This document shows, piece after piece, positions 33,738 through 39,288 of a stretch of 39,288 bases of DNA. Position numbers and translations under genes: made by a program. Numbering within the stretch: position 1 is the stretch's first letter; every line of letters starts with the position of its first letter. The notes beneath the pieces were generated by a model. That model was not told where the DNA came from. It saw only the letters and a list, made by a program, of their open reading frames with translations, and did not search any database. Source of the DNA: an uncultured Bacilli bacterium (GTDB lineage Bacteria > Bacillota_I > Bacilli_A > RF39 > UBA660); NCBI GenBank assembly GCA_934098555.1, contig CAKOOQ010000009.1:1-39288 (forward strand), written 5' to 3'.

Positions 33738-34406
33738 CTAGTTATAATATGAATAATAATGATGTTTCTTTTCTGGTAATTTGTTTAAAACAACACCAGC
33801 AATTTTATCTTGAAATTTTTCTAAGGCTTTTTTTGTATTTTGAAGTTGTTCTATTTTTGTTTGTTTATACGCAGAAACTATAACAATTTTATCCACTAAA
33901 TCAGCCATGATAATAGCATCGGCAAGGCCTGAAGCAGGAACACCATCGTAAATAACGATATCAAATTTATTTTCTAAAATTTCACATAACTTACGATTTT
34001 TTTCGGAAGCCAAAATCTCACTTGGATTAGGAGGTACAATACCTCTTGGTAAAACAAATAAATTAGGTACTTCCGTTTTCTTAAAATATTTAGCTGATTT
34101 TTCTTTTATTTCATCAATAAGTAGTAATGATAAACCTTTATCATTATTTACCTTAAAAATATCATGAAGTCTTCCTCTTCGCATATCACAATCGACAATT
34201 AAAACTTTACTACCCGCTTGTGCAAAAGCAACCGCCAAATTTGCTGCCACAAAGCTTTTTCCTTCACCAGGCATAGAACTGGTTACTAAAATACTTTTAA
34301 CATCCCCATTTACAGATGAGAATTGCAAATTAGTTCGAATGGTTTTGATGGCTTCGGCAATACTTGATTTGGGTTTATGAGCCACGATAAGTTCTGCATT
34401 TTTCAT
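33738..34406 (-). CDS. BY-kinase, CpsD/CapB type
   Basis: A bacterial tyrosine kinase that controls exopolysaccharide assembly. Walker A is SSMPGEGKSFVAANLA (near 44), Walker A' is VLIVDCDMRRGRLHD, and the C-terminal tyrosine cluster reads HHYYSYYN, the autophosphorylated tail. The 222 residues are typical of the split CpsC/CpsD system. It overlaps cpsC by one base. Confidence 0.93.
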   Translation of the reverse strand: MKNAELIVAHKPKSSIAEAIKTIRTNLQFSSVNGDVKSILVTSSMPGEGKSFVAANLAVAFAQAGSKVLIVDCDMRRGRLHDIFKVNNDKGLSLLLIDEIKEKSAKYFKKTEVPNLFVLPRGIVPPNPSEILASEKNRKLCEILENKFDIVIYDGVPASGLADAIIMADLVDKIVIVSAYKQTKIEQLQNTKKALEKFQDKIAGVVLNKLPEKKHHYYSYYN

Positions 34407-35098
34407 TATTTTACCTCTCCTTCATAATGAGAATTATAAGGAATGCCACCTAAAACAGGCAATCCTAATTTTTCTTCTATTTCTTCTAAACTTTTAATCG
34501 TTGTATCAAAATAGAAGAAGACAAAAATAACCATACAAGATAAAACAAGACCTACAATAGCCGCGAGAAACATTTTTTTAATAATACTCATGTTGGAAGG
34601 ACTTGAGGCCACCTCAGCTTCATCAATGACATTTACGTTCTTAATATTATAAATCTCAACAATTTCTTTATTAAAAACATTGGCAATTTCATTAGCAATA
34701 TCCCTTGCTAAAACGGCATCCCCGTTGGTAACGGTAATCCGAATAAGTTCGGTATCTTTTTCACTAGCCACACTGACATGACTAGCCAAGTTACTACTTG
34801 AAATATCAAGTTTTAAATTGTCAATAACTTGACTTAAAATTCTTCTGCTTTTAATAATCTCTTGATACGTTGACACTAATTTTTGGTTTAAAGTTACGTC
34901 ATTTTGAGTAATTCCCGTTTGAGATTCCGTTTGACTATTTCCTACTAAAACAATAGTTGTATACGAACTATAAAGGGGTTTTTCTAAAAAAACACCATAA
35001 AAAAGGACGGCCACAATACAAAATAAAACAGCAAAGATTATGATAAATACTTTGCTTACATAGTAGTCCCACATATCTTTTAAATTTAACTCTTCCAT
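34406..35098 (-). CDS. Wzz-type polysaccharide chain-length protein, CpsC-like
   Basis: The membrane activator of the BY-kinase. Two helices (about 18-40 and 175-200) flank an outer domain, and the tail KSLEEIEEKLGLPVLGGIP fits the Wzz proline-glycine region. ATG 35098 follows GAGAGG; a frame to 35119 exists without a good site. It is the first of three genes (cpsC, cpsD, cpsB) with promoter and palindrome at 35113-35153. Confidence 0.9.
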   Translation of the reverse strand: MEELNLKDMWDYYVSKVFIIIFAVLFCIVAVLFYGVFLEKPLYSSYTTIVLVGNSQTESQTGITQNDVTLNQKLVSTYQEIIKSRRILSQVIDNLKLDISSSNLASHVSVASEKDTELIRITVTNGDAVLARDIANEIANVFNKEIVEIYNIKNVNVIDEAEVASSPSNMSIIKKMFLAAIVGLVLSCMVIFVFFYFDTTIKSLEEIEEKLGLPVLGGIPYNSHYEGEVK

Positions 35099-35112
35099 AA
35101 AAATATACCTCT

Positions 35113-35153
35113 CTAACAATTGTTAGTATAAACGATTTTATTATGTTACACAA
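35113..35153 (-). promoter_or_regulatory. cpsC promoter with a 14-base palindrome at the start site
   Basis: TTGTGT (35148-35153) and TATACT (35125-35130) are 17 bases apart on the minus strand. A perfect palindrome CTAACAATTGTTAG (35113-35126) covers the start region and overlaps the end of the -10 box by two bases. It looks like an operator; its regulator is unknown. Confidence 0.5.
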
Positions 35154-35163
35154 GAGTCTAAAG

Positions 35164-35286
35164 TTATTTTTTTGTTTTCTTGTCGCATTCTTTACTTACC
35201 AATTTTTCATCGGCATCATGAGCCACTTTAAGACAACACCACAAGAAAAATAATATTACTGCTAAAAATAGTCCTAAAATAAACAT
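35164..35286 (-). CDS. One-helix microprotein (40 residues)
   Basis: The protein starts with a helix, FILGLFLAVILFFLWCC, and has a charged tail (KVAHDADEKLVSKECDKKTKK). AGGTGA lies seven bases before ATG 35286. It is in the 240-base gap between the cps module and the sortase operon. I know no family; it could be a small membrane regulator of its neighbours. The good ribosome site and topology support a real gene. Confidence 0.55.
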   Translation of the reverse strand: MFILGLFLAVILFFLWCCLKVAHDADEKLVSKECDKKTKK

Positions 35287-35362
35287 TTCTGCGTCACCTG
35301 TTTATACTATGCCACAAAAGTTAGAAAATGTCATGCCATTCGACAAAAAAAGACAACTTTTG

Positions 35363-36172
35363 TTATCTTTCTTTAAGATGACAACCTGTCCGAATAACTA
35401 AATAAACAAATCCCAACCCTAAAAGGATGAAACTAATTAAAAGTATCTTATCAAAATACGTCGCCAAAATGTTTTTGAGAAGAGAACTAAAATTACTATC
35501 AATAATTAAAAGATGAGTGATATCTACCCGCTTATAAATATAAATTTTAATGATGAGAAGTAAAAGACCACTGGTAAATAATACGGTGCTCCCTACTTTT
35601 TCTTTTAAAAGAAATTTAATAATGCCTAAACTAATTAAAAATAGGCCTAAACTTATCAAAAGAAGTATTTGCACAAGTTTACTTAAAGGTAATATTACTT
35701 TCTTGATTTTAGGAAACATTCCATAAAGGTTGATTTCTTCTTCATAAATATCACTAATTTGTTTAATAAAAGCATCTAGACTTTCCGTATCTTTTAAAGT
35801 GACATTTTGATTATCTAAATAAAGAAAAATGTTGTTTTCTAAATTTGTCGTAATATCTTGCGTATTTAAAGAAAAGTCTTTACCCTCATACAAAGAGGAA
35901 AAGGAGGCTAAAACATCTTCTTTTACTTTTTCTTTTGTTATTACACCATCAAAAATACTTTCGGGAAGATGTGACTGAGTTAAGTAGTGCCCCATTTCTG
36001 TAGTAATAGAGGTATAGACTTTATCCATATAATCTTCCTCATTTATTTTTTCCTTCATAAAATTTTCATTCAAAAAAGTGACTTTTAATAAACCCGTTAG
36101 GGAAAAAATAATGAGACTTAAAGACGCTAAACCAAGAAGAAAATAATAGCTTAAAATTTTTACTGGCTTCAT
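35363..36172 (-). CDS. Sortase-linked membrane protein of unknown function
   Basis: A 269-residue protein with one N-terminal helix (about 10-32), an outer domain of 130 residues rich in acidic side chains and DKVYTSITTEMGHYL, and three or more helices in the last 110 residues. I recognise no named family. It overlaps the sortase gene by four bases, so it is probably translated with it and may help in substrate handling or envelope attachment. It is the last gene of this unit; no clear terminator was seen. Confidence 0.65.
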   Translation of the reverse strand: MKPVKILSYYFLLGLASLSLIIFSLTGLLKVTFLNENFMKEKINEEDYMDKVYTSITTEMGHYLTQSHLPESIFDGVITKEKVKEDVLASFSSLYEGKDFSLNTQDITTNLENNIFLYLDNQNVTLKDTESLDAFIKQISDIYEEEINLYGMFPKIKKVILPLSKLVQILLLISLGLFLISLGIIKFLLKEKVGSTVLFTSGLLLLIIKIYIYKRVDITHLLIIDSNFSSLLKNILATYFDKILLISFILLGLGFVYLVIRTGCHLKER

Positions 36173-36798
36173 AGTTCACCTTCTATTTTTTGGGCATAGA
36201 CGACATATCTTTGATTCGTAAGACCAATCGCTGTGACTGGATAACACGTATAAATCATCAAGAGTTCTTCTTCATCTTGAATAGGTAGTAAATACTCGTC
36301 TGTTTTGTTGATAATTTTACTTTCTGTCATTTGATAAGAAAACGTGCCATAAGTGGTTTCAAGGGTGATGATATCGCCTATTTGGACCTCGGGAAGTCTT
36401 CTTAAAACACCGGCGTTATTATGGCCTGCTAAAAGAATAGAACCCGATTCACCTGGAAAATAACTTCCAGCATAATGACCAATGCCATAATTTAAAATAT
36501 CCATCGTATCCCCATGATAAACAGGTAAAGATAAATCAATCGTCGAAATTTTAAGAGTGGCATATTTGGTTCCATAAGCCGGATAATTTTTCAATCTTTT
36601 TTTAACACTATCAAAGGTTAAGGAAACTTCTTCACTTTCTTTGGGAGTAATCGTAATGGTATTTAAAAGAGAAAAAACAACTTCAACTTTTTTTTCAAAA
36701 AAGAAAAAGAAAGTCAAAATAAACAAAGAGGAAATAAAAAAGGAAAGCGCTATTTCTTTAACACTTTCCCACACAGCTTTTTTTAAATTATTAAGCAT
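36169..36798 (-). CDS. Class D-like sortase
   Basis: Sortases link surface proteins to the cell wall or to each other. The catalytic histidine is in LLAGHNNAGVL (near 126), the cysteine in LMIYTCYP (near 185) and the arginine in TNQRYVVYA (near 199). The single N-terminal helix (17-35) and the length of 209 fit the class D/YhcS type. It overlaps its likely substrate gene by eight bases and the membrane protein gene by four, forming a three-gene unit. Confidence 0.9.
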   Translation of the reverse strand: MLNNLKKAVWESVKEIALSFFISSLFILTFFFFFEKKVEVVFSLLNTITITPKESEEVSLTFDSVKKRLKNYPAYGTKYATLKISTIDLSLPVYHGDTMDILNYGIGHYAGSYFPGESGSILLAGHNNAGVLRRLPEVQIGDIITLETTYGTFSYQMTESKIINKTDEYLLPIQDEEELLMIYTCYPVTAIGLTNQRYVVYAQKIEGEL

Positions 36799-37306
36799 TT
36801 TTTTTCATTTTGTTGGCAATAACTAGGAATCCAAGAATTGAAATAACAGAAGCAATAGCAACAATAGTATAATTAGCACCCGTTTGTTTAATCATATCAG
36901 TAATTTTAGTAAATTCTGTACCATCCATATTGTAAACGGTAATAACACCTTTGTTTACAGTTGCTTTAACACTTGTTGTATTAGAAACATCAGATATTAA
37001 AGCGATTAACTTATCTTTTTCTGTTTTTGTTAAAGCTTCTAATTTTGTAGCATTTCCAGCTTCAATAATACGAACAGCTTCATCCACTTTAGCAGCGATT
37101 TTGTCAGCATCTGCTTCAGAAACATCATTTTGTTCTAAATATCTTTCAATTTGAGCTATGTTAGAAGCACTAGCTTTAAAAGTGGCTCCATTGATGGTAT
37201 ATTCTTTCGTTAATTTTGTTTTCAATTCTTCTTTAGTCATTGCACTTACATTGGTAACACCCATAAATAAAGTAGCTACTAATGCGATTAAAAATCCTTT
37301 TTTCAT
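36791..37306 (-). CDS. Secreted protein with sortase-like sorting tail
   Basis: The 171-residue protein begins with a signal peptide (KKGFLIALVATLFMGVTNVSA) and ends with a hydrophobic stretch and KMKKNA. Just before this stretch it reads IKQTGAN, in the place of a cell wall sorting signal; the canonical form would be LPxTG. Two short repeat-like sections (KEELKTKLTKEY and KTEKDKLIALIS) lie between. I infer that the adjacent sortase processes it. Start ATG 37306 follows AGAGGA; the longer frame to 37360 covers the promoter. Confidence 0.75.
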   Translation of the reverse strand: MKKGFLIALVATLFMGVTNVSAMTKEELKTKLTKEYTINGATFKASASNIAQIERYLEQNDVSEADADKIAAKVDEAVRIIEAGNATKLEALTKTEKDKLIALISDVSNTTSVKATVNKGVITVYNMDGTEFTKITDMIKQTGANYTIVAIASVISILGFLVIANKMKKNA

Positions 37307-37331
37307 ATTATTTCCTCTCTCTTTCACTAAT

Positions 37332-37360
37332 ATTATACAATCTATCAAATTCAAATACAA
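37332..37360 (-). promoter_or_regulatory. Promoter of the sortase operon
   Basis: TTGTAT (37355-37360) and TATAAT (37332-37337) are 17 bases apart on the minus strand. The start is about 20 bases before the ribosome site of the secreted protein. Confidence 0.6.
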
Positions 37361-37391
37361 GAAAAATCGGCTCCTAAAGTGTCAACCTAGT

Positions 37392-38171
37392 CTACTTTAT
37401 TTGAATCGCGTCAATACTTTTACCATAAATACCAGCATAACCTTCCGCGGTATTATCCACTTTGGAAACCCAGCTAAGCCAAGAACCATTTTTTAAATGA
37501 ACACGGTAAGTCACACCTTTTATTTGAACACCGTCTATGTCATTACCAAGGTTACCCGCATAATCATTACGATTTTTAACCCACGGTAGCCACATTTTTT
37601 TTACTTTATCATGAACCCTCATTTCGTAGTTATCTAAGTAAAGACCCCCAATGGCATTGCCAAAATTACCAGCATAATCACTAGATTTAATTGAAACATT
37701 AGGAAGCCAATACTTTTTCACATTATCATAAGCTTGATAAAGAATGGTTTCACGATTACTAGATGGCAAATCATTATTTAAATAATTAGTTGGGTCAATA
37801 CACGTATTATAAGGATTACGAACCTCAAAATGAAGGTGAACACCATAAGCATTACCTGTTTTTCCCATATAACCGAGTTTCGTACCTTTTTGAACTGTTT
37901 GCCCTTTTTTAACATAAACTGTATTAAGATGGGCATATAAAGTATAGTAACCATTAGGGTGTAAAATCTTAACAAAATTGCCGTATGAAGCATTACCCGT
38001 ACTTCCTAAACTTGTTTTGCGACCTGTTTGTACCATTACAACTGTTCCTTTTGTATGAGCAATAACGGTATCCGCCTGATACCATTTTTTTACAACATCA
38101 ACCGCTTCATGGACCCTAGCACGATAAGAATTGGTAATTTGCTCTTCACCTGAATATAAAATACGACTCAT
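37392..38171 (-). CDS. M23 endopeptidase with ChW-like repeats
   Basis: M23 peptidases cut peptidoglycan cross-links. Zinc ligands: RVHEAVDV (H and D near residue 20-25), AHLN near 84 and HLHFE near 113. After residue 140 come about three ChW-like repeats, each with a tryptophan, then YAG-x2-GN-x-I-x-G-x2-I, a type that binds cell-wall material. No signal peptide is present; the protein opens MSRILYSGEEQ. This resembles prophage lysins, or an unusual export route. Start ATG 38171 follows AAAGGAG. It is alone between the sortase operon and copy 3. Confidence 0.8.
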   Translation of the reverse strand: MSRILYSGEEQITNSYRARVHEAVDVVKKWYQADTVIAHTKGTVVMVQTGRKTSLGSTGNASYGNFVKILHPNGYYTLYAHLNTVYVKKGQTVQKGTKLGYMGKTGNAYGVHLHFEVRNPYNTCIDPTNYLNNDLPSSNRETILYQAYDNVKKYWLPNVSIKSSDYAGNFGNAIGGLYLDNYEMRVHDKVKKMWLPWVKNRNDYAGNLGNDIDGVQIKGVTYRVHLKNGSWLSWVSKVDNTAEGYAGIYGKSIDAIQIK

Positions 38172-38335
38172 AAATTCTCCTTTCACAAGTAGTTTATGAG
38201 TCTTTTCTTTTTTTACCCGTTTGAGTGCCTAAAAACCAATTCATTTAAACTTAAAATACAGGTATTTTCCAAAGTATCTTTTTCGTATATGATTATATCA
38301 TCTCATAATAGAAGGAGTGATTACTGAAATCACAC

Positions 38336-38386
38336 ATGTTTGAAAGAACAGAAGCACTCGTAAAAAAACATATAAAATTACCTTAG
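38336..38386 (+). pseudogene. Possible tcdA N-terminal remnant
   Basis: A 16-residue frame MFERTEALVKKHIKLP, 20 bases after an AGAAGGAG, resembles the start of TcdA (tRNA threonylcarbamoyladenosine dehydratase, MFERTELL-type). The frame stops after the usual opening, and no further match follows. A small stem GTGATT-ACTGA-AATCAC lies between the ribosome site and the ATG. The match is short, so this is a weak call. The remaining part of 38172-38448 holds nothing else that I can support. Confidence 0.2.
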
Positions 38387-38448
38387 GTTGCCAATAATCA
38401 TCGTAGCACCAACCATATTACTAATTCATTTAAGTTCTTTAACACTTT

Positions 38449-39288
38449 CTATTCTGAAACAATTTCATAAGGACTATTTGAAGTTCCGATTCCGCCACTT
38501 ATTTTGGCATCACCTTTAATATTGATAACGGGCCTTACGCCAAGACTTGACGTGTCCCAATAAGAAGCCATAGTCCCTGTGTTATTAAGACCATACAAGC
38601 TCACTGTGGAGCTATCTTTATTAAAAAGGGATGGCGACATAGTCCAATAAGATTCACGACTATAAGCATAAGAGGATTTGTTAAGATACCTAAGATTAAA
38701 ACCAGCTAGAACCAGTTCGTTTGTTGTTATCAAACCAATAGGATAAGTTAACGCTTTATTGCCTTTTGTATTCGTATTTAGTGTAAACAAATCCTGTTCT
38801 TGAGAGCATATTAATGATAATAATGAGGTTTGATCCATCACAACATTTTGTTTATATATGGTACGCTTTGTGATACTTGTGCCATCACCAGAAAAAAGAC
38901 TTCGATCATTACAGAAACCAGCATCTTTTATTAACGATTCATTCGCTGTATTGGCAATATTTTCTTTATACCAGTTATCTAACTTCTTTTTAATATCACT
39001 ATCTACTTCATTAGCAATTGTTTTTTCATAACTCTCATTTAAAGTCGTCCCATACATATAACCGGCATAAGCGGGATTATTTCTTAGGGTATTGAAAGCC
39101 GAAGTACCAATACTTGAAATATTATTGTTTTTGCCTACATATAAAAGTCGAACACTACCATCGCCATTAAGTCGAATAATCTGCCAAAAATATCCCGCAA
39201 ATTTAACATAATTATTATTTACATACCCCCGATAATAATAGCTCGTGCCATCACCATATACTGTAAAGACCTTTATCTGATTTATCAC
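38449..39288 (-). CDS. Membrane-anchored surface protein, variable C-terminus (copy 3, partial)
   Basis: This C-terminal part (279 codons, 5' end beyond the window) is the third copy of the family. It has DGTSYYYRG, FAGYFWQIIRL, ICSQEQDLFTLN, and YWTMSP, a variable tract and GVRPVINIKGDAKISGG. The frame happens to begin with GTG at the window edge and is probably not a true start, since the N-terminal half of the other copies is missing. Codon use is host-like. It ends SPYEIVSE. No terminator is clear after it. Confidence 0.75.
   Translation of the reverse strand: MINQIKVFTVYGDGTSYYYRGYVNNNYVKFAGYFWQIIRLNGDGSVRLLYVGKNNNISSIGTSAFNTLRNNPAYAGYMYGTTLNESYEKTIANEVDSDIKKKLDNWYKENIANTANESLIKDAGFCNDRSLFSGDGTSITKRTIYKQNVVMDQTSLLSLICSQEQDLFTLNTNTKGNKALTYPIGLITTNELVLAGFNLRYLNKSSYAYSRESYWTMSPSLFNKDSSTVSLYGLNNTGTMASYWDTSSLGVRPVINIKGDAKISGGIGTSNSPYEIVSE

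Noticed and set aside
1..39288. Template repeat or reverse transcriptase for the suspected retroelement
   Set aside because: Nothing GC-rich and similar to 217-351, and no YxDD-type polymerase protein, was seen anywhere in the window.

Overview
The window looks like a chromosomal segment of an AT-rich, low-GC Gram-positive bacterium of the Bacilli (Erysipelotrichales or RF39-type gut lineages are the closest style I recognise; species not determinable). The evidence is the gene order (yqzL-recO-era-ybeY with yqfD/yqfC; rimP-nusA-ylxR-infB-rbfA; parE-parC), AGGAGG-type ribosome sites, and class D sortase plus BY-kinase modules. Homologues of YqfC, YqfD, YlmC/YmxH, YlbD and YlbE suggest a spore former or a descendant of one. 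Almost everything reads on the minus strand. No rRNA, tRNA or CRISPR array was seen.

Layout. 1-1660: the end of an IS3-like element abutting the 3' end of a membrane-anchored surface protein gene, then an intergenic operator region shared with a small divergent XRE regulator. 1661-6062: conserved yqfC-yqfD-vanZ-like-ybeY-era-yqzL-recO block. 6089-13791: an unknown gene divergent from a HIT protein, two M16 peptidase homologues, an HD dNTPase, a rhomboid protease, rluD and lspA. 13792-16772: a non-coding stretch with a remnant of an Rpn-type nuclease gene, an unknown protein, ylmC, trxB, ylbE and ylbD. 16772-23620: parE-parC, nrnA, ackA. 23618-27274: two microproteins, a processive glycosyltransferase with a CmpB-like membrane protein, and a second surface paralogue behind a promoter that contains a G10 tract. 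27286-32956: the rimP-nusA-infB operon with two unusual passengers (a DHH phosphoesterase and a dCMP deaminase). 32969-35153: a CpsC-CpsD-CpsB tyrosine-kinase/phosphatase module. 35164-38171: a one-helix microprotein, a three-gene sortase operon, and an M23 peptidase with ChW-like repeats. 38172-39288: a short non-coding stretch and a third surface paralogue cut by the window edge.

Main theme of interest: three copies of one surface-protein family (N-terminal anchor, conserved middle, variable C-terminus ending in a conserved RPVIN motif), each apparently with its own way to vary. Copy 1 has a sharply bounded 135-base segment (217-351) near its 3' end that is adenine-poor, about 57% GC by hand count and made almost entirely of codons ending in C or T, which resembles the variable repeat of a diversity-generating retroelement. 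No reverse transcriptase or template repeat is visible here; if they exist they lie outside the window. Copy 2 has ten Gs between its -35 and -10 boxes, a layout typical of phase-variable promoters. Copies 1 and 2 also share a nearly identical 107-base block that could support recombination. These readings are inferences from sequence and need the tests named in the findings.
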